The position numbers were made by a program, and so were the translations under genes. Shown piece after piece: positions 1 through 13,324 of a stretch of 64,000 bases of DNA. The notes beneath the pieces were generated by a model. The model was given only the letters and a program-made list of their open reading frames with translations. It was not told the DNA's origin and made no database searches. The DNA lies in assembly GCF_046630445.1 (NCBI RefSeq), contig NC_092333.1, positions 183,208,501 through 183,272,500 of the forward strand, written 5' to 3'. Positions within the stretch are counted from its first letter, which is position 1; every line of letters starts with the position of its first letter. This DNA is from Rutidosis leptorrhynchoides. Its lineage: Eukaryota > Streptophyta > Magnoliopsida > Asterales > Asteraceae.

Positions 1-268
1 TCACTAGAAGATTCTGATTTAACTGTTTGTAGTTCAGGAGGAATGATTAGTGGTTCAGGATCTTGGAATTGTCCTTGAATATCCTCCGGGTTCTCAATTG
101 TGAAGTCGGGTTCAAAAAATGGATTATCGGAAATTTGAGTTGGAGTACTTGTTCGACTAGATGATGATTCTAAAGAAAAATCAACAGCGATAATATTGGC
201 TAGATGTCTTGATTGAGTTACAGGTGGTGAACGTATGAAAGGTGGTGAACATTTTGCTCGGTGCATTC
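1..268 (-). pseudogene. N-terminal part of a gag-like reading frame (partial)
   Basis: The minus-strand frame opens with a Met codon near 268 and stays open to the window edge, about 89 codons. The product is rich in Ser, Pro, Thr and acidic residues, with no recognisable domain in the visible part. It lies downstream of the leader and primer site in the place expected for gag of a Tat/Athila-type element. Identification is by position, not by a domain. It belongs to a fossil element. Confidence 0.45.
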
Positions 269-1524
269 ACTGAATATCCTATTAGTTATAAAAAATAAAA
301 ATTATATAAGTTATTAAATTAATAGACTTTTCTGCTTTTGCCCACGTTTCAAATAGCCAAAAGATGCAGCAGGGAGCCAGGATCCTTTAAGTCGGAAAAT
401 CCACAACTCAGCCACTAACAAATCCAACTATTACTATGAAGCAGAAAATTTTGGATGTCTATCAATTTAACCGCTTAAAATAATTTTTCGTCGAAATTTA
501 AAGAAGATAAAAATCTATGTCCTAAAAACTAGAGCGTAGAAATGAGAAAGAAAAAGAGTACGTCGAAAAACGTCGAAAAATAAAAATAAGAAAGAAAAAC
601 GTCGAAATTAAAAGTCTAAAAACTAAAAATTAAAGGTTGCGTCTAAAGGTATTAAAGCTTAAAAGGAATTCTAAACGGAAAACTGCAATAACCTAAAAAG
701 GCACTAAAATTTATTTAAAACTAAGGCGATAAGCGACGTCGTAAAATTCTAAAGCGCCTAAATCTTAATCTAAAGAAAAAGCACTGAAGGGATTTTACGG
801 CAAAGCCTAAAAATCTAGAAATATAAAATAACTACGGCAAAAACTAAGTTTAAAATAATTACGAACGATAAATATACAATTTACGAATTAAACGGATAAA
901 AATATACAATTATAACTAAAATGATAAAAATACAAATTTTATAAAAATATTATATTTTATAAAAGTAGTAAAATTATATAATTGATAAAACTAATTAAAA
1001 CTTAAAATACAAAATTAATTAAAACTAAAACTAATTATTATTAAATTAAAACCCTAATTAGGTTAAATAATAATAATAATTATTAATAAACTTCTCCGTA
1101 TTAAATGCTGTACTAGGTTTCAGCCTGTCAGAGAACTCCGCGACTGCGGTGCTTACTACCCAAGTGGCTCCGCGACTGCGGAGATTAATAGTAATGGGTT
1201 CGGTATTGGGCTAAAACAGTTCGGCCCAGTTACGATTTTAATTAATAATTGTTTTGGGCTTCGAACTTAATCCGGCCCAGTAAGAATTTTTATGTTTATT
1301 TGTTTTTTAAGTTTTATAAAATAATATATAGAAAATTTATAAAAAAATAAATTTATATTTTAAAAACTTAAAATAAAAATACAAATACTTGATAATTTTA
1401 TATATTTTGAACAAACTCTTAAAAAAATATTTTTTTTATATTTTTATATTTTTTATATTTTTTTTTCTCAAACTTATATATAATTATATTTTTACAAATA
1501 TAGATTAAAAATATAGCGTTTCGC

Positions 1525-1545
1525 CGAGTCCCCGGCAGCGGTGCC
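1525..1545 (-). promoter_or_regulatory. tRNA-Asp-type primer-binding site
   Basis: On the minus strand this reads tggcaccgctgccgggga, close to the complement of the 3' end of tRNA-Asp, the primer used by Athila/Tat elements. It starts a few bases inside the LTR edge (tg at 1553 on the plus strand, i.e. the CA end of the LTR). Confidence 0.65.
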
Positions 1546-1680
1546 AAAAACTTGATGTGTGAAGCGGAGGTGTACGAAATAGTATTATTTTTAATATGAA
1601 ATACGGCGAAATATGATACAAGTTTTATTTAGATCACTCTTGATCTGTTATTCGTGTACGTGTTATTTCATCAATGCATT

Positions 1681-2510
1681 CTAAGGTGAGTTATAGTCCC
1701 ACATTTTCTACTATTTTAAATCTTTTTGGGATGAGAATACATGCTTTTCATATTTACATGTTGCACACAAGTGATCAAAAGTTATAAATTATTCATTATG
1801 AGTTGTACATGAATATACTTTAGCTTGGTAACTTGTAACTACTGATTTCTACACCGGTAGACGCGAATCTAATTGATAGATATATCGGGCTTGACCACCC
1901 CATTCCTTACTAGTAGCGCTAGTATTCAAGGGAATGTCTAGCACTTTGTAGAAGATACACCTGTACAGTGTATGGTCCATATAAGGGTAGATAAAATGAG
2001 TTAAGTTGGGGTGCCAAGTGCTCAGGGAAAATGGAATAATCATTTAAGACGTTTCTCAACATTAAATCTTGTGATTTAAATTAAGTCTTTATGTTTCCAA
2101 ACATAAATCTTATGGTTTAAATTAAATATTGTCTGCAATATTAAACATATAATTCACCAACATTATTGTTGACGTTTTCTCGCATGTTTTATTCTCGGGT
2201 ACATAATTGATAGCTTGTTGCTTCCGCTGTTTAGACAGTCTGCACGGAGTCACAGATTAAAAACTATAATTTGCATTCAAGTTTTTATACATCATACCAT
2301 GTCGTGGTTTTAGTTGGCGGCTGTGTCAACATACTTTAAATGTTTGTTTTATCTTTAAAATTTACTATTTATATAGATTTCCATCTATGGAAATCTTCTT
2401 TAATAAAATGAATGCAAATGTTTATTTCAAATGATCATATAGAGGTAATAATCAATGATGTGAGACCTAGTAAACGTTGGTTGTCAAGCGATTTTTGACA
2501 GGACGTTTCA
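1681..2510 (+). mobile_element. Truncated solo LTR of a long-LTR Ty3/gypsy family
   Basis: The stretch follows, in the same order and orientation but with strong divergence, the 3' portion of the LTRs at 16763 and 36559: a gtgagttatagtcccac block, gggatgagaatacatgc, a cacaagt block, attcaccaacat...gttgac, an aagagcttccgct-like block and a final catatagaggt...ggacgtttca. It ends in CA at 2510. No internal region follows, so it is an isolated LTR remnant. The start is uncertain because the 5' part of the LTR is not recognisable. The high divergence suggests an old copy. Confidence 0.55.
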
Positions 2511-2533
2511 ACTAACCACATCACCCGCAACTT

Positions 2534-4085
<1,552 letters not shown>

Positions 4086-4650
4086 CTATCCACTAGTAAA
4101 AAATGGTAGACTAAGCTAGAAGTATTGTTAGTCAATATGACTAAACAAGCATGTCATGCTTACTTCATTCAGACATATTAAAAAGTTTAGTTAACACTTA
4201 GATAACGATAAAATCATTTACAATAAAACCAATATTAAATAATCTCGTTCTTAAAGAAAATTCAACCACATTTCGTGAAACTAATAATGAAAACCACGAC
4301 CAACATAGATATTAAGTTTTGATGATCAATCATTTAAGGATCCAAATTTGATCTTTATCCACGACTAACTTTTATGAACCGATCTTATGAACTCCATCTA
4401 AAGAGTTGTTTTCCGCATATCTCCACTTCATTTAAGAAATGAAACTCATAAAAATTCTACAAATCTTTAGTTGTTCATTAAGGAACGATTTACCATATCC
4501 AAATCTACATTCCACAAAGGAAAAGATTTGGTATAAAATATTGACAAAAACACAAATTTTGAATACTATGGTAGCCATATTCAATCTAACATAAAACTTG
4601 ACGTTTTCATTATAAATAAGTTGCAAAGTTATATGCTCCTAAATATTGAG
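4086..4650. other. AT-rich stretch, nothing recognised
   Basis: No coding, RNA or transposon signal was found. It begins with cactagtaaaaaatgg, which resembles a CACTA terminus, but no matching inverted end was found. Confidence 0.5.
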
Positions 4651-7600
4651 AAATTATTTTATCATCAACTTATGACGACAACGTATATTTAACGATAATA
4701 ACTTACTAAAGTCAATTATTACTCATTTGCAAATATTAGTGACAATATACTTTGTTTTAAGCGTAGTACGCTTCACACCTCAACTTATCTAAGGAAGCAT
4801 TTCTTTTCTCATATATATTCCTCAAATACGATAAGAGCATCTTGAGTCTCTTGCTTTTTCAAACGCATTGAATATTCATGCTCCTGAATTTTTGAAATTG
4901 TTTATATATAACTTAAAATCCTCGTTAAATTAAACATTGTTGGATGTGAAAGCTATTATAGAACACAAAGTTCAGTTAAACCAAAGTCTAATTTATAGAT
5001 AATTATACAAGACAAAGTAATATCCATTCAAATATACGAAACAAGTTGTCAATAATAAAATCATGCTAAATTATAGTTCACATTAGTTCGTGAAGAAAAA
5101 GTTCACTATGTTCCTAACTATCGTTCACAAAGCCTACCATGAAACTAAAATTAACATAATCAATCATGCAAACTCATCTAATTATAGCGCATATGCCAAT
5201 TCTATGAATATTCTAATTTCGATACGAAATTAGTTTCTAACACAAAGAAATTACGTAAAAAATTTAATTGGTACACTTGGTAACAATTCACATAATCAAT
5301 ATTTCACAATGAAATATGAATTTGGTCCAAACATAAACTTTGCTTTATTTTCCTCAATAAATCTATAATAAATATAGAATTATGAATAACTAATATTAAA
5401 TTGGATATATAACGTAAAGAAAGTTTTTCATACTTATCACAAAATAATTAATTGTTATGATCACAAATTATTAACGTAATTACATCTTTCAAAAAAAGTT
5501 ATTAACATTAGAAAATTGGTCCTCGATATTTTCTTTAATATAATATCTATAACCTATAAAGATTAAAAGTAACATTTATGAAAATTATCACAAAGATAAT
5601 TTAATGAGCCAAATAATAGTATTTGAACTATTCTAAGTTCGTTTAATAAGTCACCATAAATACATATTAGTTATTGCAAAAATATTTTGTAGTCCAAAAT
5701 ATAGTAGTTACGAAACTACATTAATGACGTATTTATTTAGATTTTGTATAAATCATGAATTAAGTACAATGTAATTTATATCATTTGCAAATTATTTTAT
5801 CATCAACTTATGACGACAACGTATATTTAACGATAATAACTTACTAAAGTCAATTATTACTCATTTGCAAATATTAGTGACAATATACTTTGTTTTAAGC
5901 GTAGTACGCTTCACACCTCAACTTATCTAAGGAAGCATTTCTTTTCTCATATATATTCCTCAAATACGATAAGAGCATCTTGAGTCTCTTGCTTTTTCAA
6001 ACGCATTGAATATTCATGCTCCTGAATTTTTGAAATTATTTATATATAACTTAAAATCCTCGTTAAATTAAACATTGTTGGATGTGAAAGCTATTATAGA
6101 ACACAAAGTTCAGTTAAACCAAAGTCTAATTTATAGATAATTATACAAGACAAAGTAATATCCATTCAAATATACGAAACAAGTTGTCAATAATAAAATC
6201 ATGCTAAATTATAGTTCACATTAGTTCGTGAAGAAAAAGTTCACTATGTTCCTAACTATCGTTCACAAAGCCTACCATGAAACTAAAATTAACATAATCA
6301 ATCATGCAAACTCATCTAATTATAGCGCATATGCCAATTCTATGAATATTCTAATTTCGATACGAAATTAGTTTCTAACACAAAGAAATTACGTAAAAAA
6401 TTTAATTGGTACACTTGGTAACAATTCACATAATCAATATTTCACAATGAAATATGAATTTGGTCCAAACATAAGCTTTGCTTTATTTTCCTCAATAAAT
6501 CTATAATAAATATAGAATTATGAATAACTAATATTAAATTGGATATATAACGTAAAGAAAGTTTTTCATACTTATCACAAAATAATTAATTGTTATGATC
6601 ACAAATTATTAACGTAATTACATCTTTCAAAAAAAGTTATTAACATTAGAAAATTGGTCCTCGATATTTTCTTTAATATAATATCTATAACCTATAAAGA
6701 TTAAAAGTAACATTTATGAAAATTATCACAAAGATAATTTAATGAGCCAAATAATAGTATTTGAACTATTCTAAGTTCGTTTAATAAGTCACCATAAATA
6801 CATATTAGTTATTGCAAAAATATTTTGTAGTCCAAAATATAGTAGTTACGAAACTACATTAATGACGTATTTATTTAGATTTTGTATAAATCATGAATTA
6901 AGTACAATGTAATTTATATCATTTGCAAATTATTTTATCATCAACTTATGACGACAACGTATATTTAACGATAATAACTTACTAAAGTCAATTATTACTC
7001 ATTTGCAAATATTAGTGACAATATACTTTGTTTTAAGCGTAGTACGCTTCACACCTCAACTTATCTAAGGAAGCATTTCTTTTCTCATATATATTCCTCA
7101 AATACGATAAGAGCATCTTGAGTCTCTTGCTTTTTCAAACGCATTGAATATTCATGCTCCTGAATTTTTGAAATTATTTATATATAACTTAAAATCCTCG
7201 TTAAATTAAACATTGTTGGATGTGAAAGCTATTATAGAACACAAAGTTCAGTTAAACCAAAGTCTAATTTATAGATAATTATACAAGACAAAGTAATATC
7301 CATTCAAATATACGAAACAAGTTGTCAATAATAAAATCATGCTAAATTATAGTTCACATTAGTTCGTGAAGAAAAAGTTCACTATGTTCCTAACTATCGT
7401 TCACAAAGCCTACCATGAAACTAAAATTAACATAATCAATCATGCAAACTCATCTAATTATAGCGCATATGCCAATTCTATGAATATTCTAATTTCGATA
7501 CGAAATTAGTTTCTAACACAAAGAAATTACGTAAAAAATTTAATTGGTACACTTGGTAACAATTCACATAATCAATATTTCACAATGAAATATGAATTTG

Positions 7601-8061
7601 GTCCAAACATAAACTTTGCTTTATTTTCCTCAATAAATCTATAATAAATATAGAATTATGAATAACTAATATTAAATTGGATATATAACGTAAAGAAAGT
7701 TTTTCATACTTATCACAAAATAATTAATTGTTATGATCACAAATTATTAACGTAATTACATCTTTCAAAAAAAGTTATTAACATTAGAAAATTGGTCCTC
7801 GATATTTTCTTTAATATAATATCTATAACCTATAAAGATTAAAAGTAACATTTATGAAAATTATCACAAAGATAATTTAATGAGCCAAATAATAGTATTT
7901 GAACTATTCTAAGTTCGTTTAATAAGTCACCATAAATACATATTAGTTATTGCAAAAATATTTTGTAGTCCAAAATATAGTAGTTACGAAACTACATTAA
8001 TGACGTATTTATTTAGATTTTGTATAAATCATGAATTAAGTACAATGTAATTTATATCATT
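4651..8061. repeat. Three tandem copies of a 1138-bp unit
   Basis: Copies start at 4651, 5789 and 6927 at the same phase (aaattattttatcatcaac), giving a constant period of 1138 bases; the third stops a few bases early near 8061. Scattered single-base differences were seen by eye (for example in the block near 4898, 6036 and 7174, and a taaactttg/taagctttg difference), so the copies are nearly identical. The unit is very AT-rich, has no long reading frame and contains short perfect palindromes such as gcgtagtacgc and ctaatttcgatacgaaattag. Junctions are seamless head-to-tail. I do not recognise the family. Confidence 0.95.
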
Positions 8062-9056
8062 GATGATGTGTTTGGTTATATAATAAGGAACAAATTACGT
8101 TGGAACTAATTGAGAACATAAAAGAAGTAACTAGCGATGCACCCATAATATTATATTTAATTTCATGATAACTAAACTTAAAATTTCGTTAATGATATAA
8201 TTATCTATTTCATTATGTACATGAGTTACAAAAACTCAATCAAAAAAGTAAATATATGAATCCATAAATGAAGCACTTATAGTCTTAATTAACCTCTAAT
8301 ATAATAGTTACATATTATTAACAATCAAGTAAGTTAATGTACGGGTTGAATTCGAGTCAAATCAAATTCAATTTCCAATATTTCGATAGTATATGAAATT
8401 CGAGCCAAATCTAATTCAAGTTCCAATAGTTCGATAGTATATGAATGTGTTGTCTAGATCATATCGTAATGAGTGTTATCTATATGCGATCAAAAGCCAC
8501 ATATATGAAAAAACATTTATGTTTCAAACCGAACAATAACCATTTCTGAAACCACCTATCATATATGCTATTAACTACACATATGGAAATTTTTAGGAGT
8601 AGAAAAATTTTAAAACCCGAAACACAATCAAAATTAAGTTAACCACAATAAGATTACAATTTCATTATAGAAGTTTTTACTCGTGAGTATGTTTTATAGT
8701 GTTAACCAGAGGATGGTTCGGCTGCGCGTTGCAACGGCGATAATCATTTTTGTGATATAGTTATGTTTTTAACATCTATATTTAGCATAATTATAGTGGC
8801 TATTAATCATTTTCATATTCATACGTACGTTGCTGCAAAAAATAATTTCGCTTCATATCTTCATAACTATAATCCGCAATTCGACGACAGATATAAACCT
8901 TTTATTGATTGAAAAGAAACAAAATACGTATAGACTTCACTTCAACTTGTAAAAATAAAGTTGAAACAAAATGTACAAACAGAAACGGAAACATTTTTGA
9001 AGATGCTATGGTAAATGATTTCGCTATATCAAGTTAACGTTCACTACAAATAATAA
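8062..9056. other. AT-rich stretch with a 48-bp direct duplication
   Basis: No gene was recognised. Two imperfect copies of a 48-bp unit lie at 8350-8397 and 8398-8446 (attcgag...gatagtatatgaa). A GC-rich word (ggctgcgcgttgcaacggc) stands out at about 8717. Confidence 0.6.
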
Positions 9057-9464
<408 letters not shown>

Positions 9465-9848
9465 GCCTCTTGTTTTGCCGTTTGACACGTACAACGACAC
9501 AATAGTTGGTAAGTAACATGATTATATTCTCAAAAGCTAATATCAAGTATGTGATTTTTCTTAAAAAAATTTGTATTTTATTATCTTTGTTTATTATTAT
9601 TAATATTATTAACATAATAAACAATAAACAAGAAAATAAAATACAATTTTTTTTTAAAAAAAAACCACATACTTGTTGTTAGTTGTTGAGAATATAATCA
9701 TGTTACTTACCAACTAAAGTGTCGTAGTACACATTCAAACGACCAAAAAAAGAGTCGAGTAATAGTATATATAGATAATACTAAAGTGTCGTAGTACACA
9801 TTCAAACGACCAAAAAAAGAGTCGAGTAATAGTATATATAGATAATAG
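9465..9848. mobile_element. Second fold-back copy plus a 68-bp duplicated end
   Basis: A second member of the same family follows directly: left arm gcctcttgttttgccgttt at 9465, right arm ending near 9778. Its loop has the same layout but only a short TTA run. The outermost part of the left arm is shared with, or replaced by, the end of the first copy. The last 68 bases (9713-9780) are then repeated exactly or nearly so at 9781-9848. Confidence 0.75.
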
Positions 9849-10285
9849 ATAATGTGTTAGATTAAAAATGTGGATAGGTTTTAAAAGGTTAATAAGGGTA
9901 TTTTATTGTTGTTGCACCTTGAAAGCAAAATTGATTGAGGTGGGTGGTGGGTTGGGTGCTCAAATTGGCATCACCAACTACTTTCCAATGTGATGTTGTG
10001 TATAACCTTTCTAATTATACAAATGTGGTGACAAATTTGGGGAGAGCCTAACAAGTGTAACTTACTCTTATTATTCTTTTTATATCTCCTTTAAAAAATA
10101 ATGAATAGACTTGTTTTGGAATTTAGTAAAACATCATAATTGAAAACATTATATTGCCCGCCTAACCCAGAAAGGTTGTAATTATGTTGTATATTGCCCT
10201 TAAGGTTATGAATACTCAATGCTATAGTTAATACATGGTGAATCTTTTCATTGAGGTGTAATTAGTGATTCCCTTGATCTATATC
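9849..10285. other. Unassigned stretch
   Basis: No gene, RNA or repeat signal was recognised. Confidence 0.5.
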
Positions 10286-10648
10286 CAAGGTTGGTGATTT
10301 CGAATTTCGGGGAGATCTCGTTTAAACATTTTTTGGGAGATCTCGACTTCTCGAAAAAATCTCGGGGGGATTTCGGACGTTGACTTTTTAGTTTTTATAA
10401 TATAAATATATACATTTTAATAAGATTTTACAAGAAAATTGAAGAAATAAGCGAGAAAACCTGATAAATTACGAGATTTTATGAGAAAATTCGTGAAATG
10501 AGCAAGAAATTTCGAGAAGTCGTGGCTTTGATCAAGTTTGACCCCCATTGACCGAAAAATCTTGGGAGATGGACATCTCGTCTCGATGGCCTTCCAAAAC
10601 GAGATTTCTGAGAGATCTCGATGAGAAATAAGGAGATTTACAACACTG
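10286..10648 (-). mobile_element. Probable non-autonomous hAT-like element
   Basis: The right end, read on the minus strand, is cagtgttgtaaatctcc, a typical hAT-type terminus. The left end, caaggttggtgatttc, matches it imperfectly. The flanking 8-mers (tctatatc and tttatatt) agree at six of eight positions, as expected for an old 8-bp target duplication. The body is rich in gagatctcg/gagatttc words. There is no coding capacity in 363 bases. Confidence 0.45.
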
Positions 10649-11335
10649 TTTATATTTATATGTACGTATGGAAATTGATCATATACTTAAATAGAAGTAA
10701 TTTTTCAATGGTGCATGTATCCTAAAAGTACTTAATTCGACACAATGGACCTTTTCTATGCTTGAATAATGTACTACAAAAGATTTTATAATGCGATGTA
10801 TATCACATAATAATATGTTGTTTTTGTTGACAAGTTTATAATAATAATTTACTTATTATTATTTTTTACAACTTTTGAATTACACGAACTTAAAAGCAAC
10901 ATCTACTCAAATCTATACCCTTTTTTATTAACGGATAAACTATATTCTACGAAGAACATTTTAGACATATATGGCCCTTTTTATTATTTATATATACATA
11001 TACATGCAAGTCATGTGCAACAACGGAACTCTAAGGGCAGCGCCCTCCAGATTTTAGTGACATTAGTATATATCTATCTTTTAATCACTTCCCCTCATAG
11101 CTTTTATTGGTTAAACCTTTTGTTCCCAAACAAACATGTTCATGTATCACCATGTTTCGTGACTGGTCATATATTTTTATAACGACCCATATACAATCAT
11201 AAATGAATCGTCCAATAAACACTACAGAATTTCTAAGTTAGAAGCAAACAATATGTTTAAGCTGATATTGTAAAGGTCAAATTTTACGACAAGAGTACAA
11301 GTTGCATCATCAATATGTTAATGATTAAGAAGTTG
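10649..11335. other. Unassigned AT-rich stretch
   Basis: Nothing recognised on either strand. Confidence 0.5.
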
Positions 11336-11474
11336 TGATGTGGTCTAGCGGTTGGTGGCTTGACTCCTTTAGAGGAGGTCAGGAGTTCGACCCCCCGTTG
11401 GCTACATATTAAAAACATAATTTCATTCCTGTCATGAAGTATCCACTCATGCACCTTTCCCATATCGTTTGGAG

Positions 11475-12229
11475 CATATGCGGATCTTAGGAGGGGTATG
11501 GGTGGGCCAAGGCCCCTCCATAAGATCATGTTATATACAAGCTTTTATAGAAAGCGTATATATGTGATGTTGGTTGAGTGGTTTTGTAAAATTATTCTAG
11601 TCCAATATTTGGAACTCATACAGGTTCAAGTCCAACTTTCTACTTTTTCCCTACACATTTTTAGGTTGAAGAAGTGTATCTATTCATTTCTAGGTGTAAT
11701 ATAAGTGGTAAAAGCATCAGGAGTGGGAGTCAGTCTCCCCCACGTCGCACACCTCGTCGCCTATTGTTCCACTCCCTGCTCCCGTCGCATACCTCCGTCC
11801 CCCTTAGGTCAGTCGCTATGGCGACGGATGTCACCCTTTTTTTTATTTTTGCTTTTCAAAGGGATAAATTATTAAATATAATAAAATATTATTTTAATAC
11901 ACTAACTAAAACACTAATTGACATAGGTCATCACTCTCCACTTTTTCTGACTCAGCAAGTCACGCCTGACATGCCAAGTGACTTGGATCACCACTCCCAG
12001 TGCTCTAATACGTTCATTCAAGAAGTTTATACCTTTACTACTTTAAAATTTAGTCCCTTGAAATTTAATTCTATCAAATTGTTTATTCACTCCAATTGTT
12101 TATCCACCTTCGTACTTTTATTTGTTTTAAAAGAAACATAAATTTTTTAAATTATGACAAACGAAAGAAAATATGAAATGTTGGAACGATTTCGGCCCTC
12201 CCAATAAGATCCTTCAAGATCCGCCACTG
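11475..12229. mobile_element. Non-autonomous hAT transposon
   Basis: An exact 8-bp duplication, gtttggag, flanks the element at 11467-11474 and 12230-12237. The ends are catatgcggatctt on the left and, read on the minus strand, cagtggcggatctt on the right: 14-bp inverted termini with three mismatches, beginning with CA as in hAT. There is no transposase reading frame. A second tRNA-like segment (about 11570-11635) and a Harbinger-like MITE lie inside. Confidence 0.8.
11712..12005. mobile_element. Harbinger/Tourist-like MITE inside the hAT element
   Basis: The termini aagcatcaggagtgg (left) and gagcactgggagtgg (right, minus strand) agree at 11 of 15 positions and are flanked by taa at 11709-11711 and 12006-12008, the 3-bp TAA/TTA duplication typical of PIF/Harbinger. 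It is 294 bases long with no coding capacity. The ends resemble those of the larger element at 12721. Confidence 0.6.
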
Positions 12230-12335
12230 GTTTGGAGAGCCCTTGGATCGGTTTCAAGGTTTCCTCCGGGGCAGCGATGAGAGCGGGGTTATTATTGCTG
12301 CATCGGCATAGTCGAAACGGGAAATGATCGCAACG

Positions 12336-12600
12336 GGTGGTTTAATCCCCCTCGGGTGATCCCAGCCATGCCCTCAGATTGGTGGTGGGGGGGTTATTAT
12401 TGCTGCATCGGCATCAGTTTGGGATCATCCAGGAGGGACTAAACCACACACGTCTTCATCTCCCATAGTTGCATAACCCTCTCCCAACTGCTGCCCATGA
12501 GAAAACCCGGCCCAATCCGAAGACATGTGCGGTATAACCCCCTCCCCACAACCATCGTATCCCAATATGCGGAAGACACTCTATGTTGGAATTCAAGGAT
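12336..12600. repeat. GC-rich inverted-repeat cluster
   Basis: ggtttaatccccctcgggtg at about 12340 is mirrored by aggagggactaaacc at about 12431. ggtggggggg followed by ttattattgctgcat (about 12383) is mirrored by gcggtataaccccctcccca at about 12530. The word ttattattgctgcatcggca also occurs directly repeated at about 12289 and 12394. The composition contrasts sharply with the AT-rich surroundings. It may be the tail of the SINE-like unit or a separate fold-back element. Confidence 0.6.
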
Positions 12601-12928
12601 TAATGGGAAAACTCACACGTTAATTGTTGATGATTACCAATTATAGTCCATGGTGTTATTAATATATTCATGTTATTGTTTTGTATGTGGGGCCCATTAT
12701 TCTGGTTGTTTATTTTGTTAGAGCACTAGGTGTCCATGTTCATTTCTCAGTGTCCATTTTGGACACCGAAATTGACTGACGATGTTTAAGGTAGAGGTTT
12801 CCACAGTGTCCATTTCAGTGTCAATTTCAGTACCCATTTGCCAAAAACATTGACCTACAACAAATTTAAATTGTTAGTGAAACATATATACATATATGTA
12901 TAAATAAGTAAATGTCTAAATATAAATA

Positions 12929-13149
<221 letters not shown>

Positions 13150-13309
13150 TGAAATGCCCCGTTCATATACATTATAAACGATTCACAATAGTTGATTACA
13201 TGAGTATAGTTCCAAAATTTTGAGACTCAGTATTACAGACTTTGCTTATCGTGTCGAAATCATATAAAGATCAACTTTAAATTTGGTCGAAAATTTCCGG
13301 GTCGTCACA
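13150..13309 (-). repeat. 3' LTR (160 bp) of the short-LTR element
   Basis: Starts tgaaatgcccc and ends gggtcgtcaca on the plus strand. It differs from the right copy at only a few positions. Confidence 0.9.
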
Positions 13310-13324
13310 GTACCTACCCGTTAA
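13310..13324 (-). promoter_or_regulatory. 3' polypurine-tract region
   Basis: On the minus strand this reads ttaacgggtaggtac directly before the LTR. Upstream of it is the near-palindrome aaatttcgggacgaaattt, as in the elements at 16763 and 36559. Confidence 0.7.

Larger units (their letters stand above)
1..1680 (-). mobile_element. 5' part of a Tat/Athila-like Ty3/gypsy element (runs off left edge)
   Basis: Read on the minus strand, this stretch shows the end of a 5' LTR (right of 1553), a primer-binding site, an AT-rich leader of about 1.25 kb and the beginning of a gag-like reading frame that leaves the window. The primer site complementary to tRNA-Asp is a mark of the Athila/Tat group of plant Ty3/gypsy elements. 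The leader (269-1524) holds no other recognisable feature. The outer limit of the LTR is unclear because sequence of another LTR family begins near 1681. It is treated as a fossil; completeness cannot be judged from this fragment. Confidence 0.6.
11336..12310 (+). mobile_element. SINE-like retroposon with tRNA-related head, interrupted by a hAT element
   Basis: The head at about 11340-11408 has a box-A-like word (gtggtctagcggttgg) and a box-B-like word (ggagttcgaccccc) at tRNA spacing, as in tRNA-derived SINEs. The body continues to 11474, is broken by the insertion 11475-12229, and resumes at 12238 (agcccttggatcggtttcaa, ctccggggcagcgatgagag). The 3' limit is uncertain, since no clear poly(A) or flanking duplication was found. 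Confidence 0.5.

Noticed and set aside
4087-4102. Possible CACTA transposon end (cactagtaaaaaatgg)
   Set aside because: No matching inverted end or 3-bp duplication found to the right; cactaca at 9041 is in the same orientation.
4651-8061. CRISPR-like or gene-family tandem array
   Set aside because: Units are long, abut directly with no spacers, and have no coding capacity.
11674-12141. 155-codon plus-strand frame
   Set aside because: Crosses both ends of a MITE inside a hAT element; no domain and biased composition.
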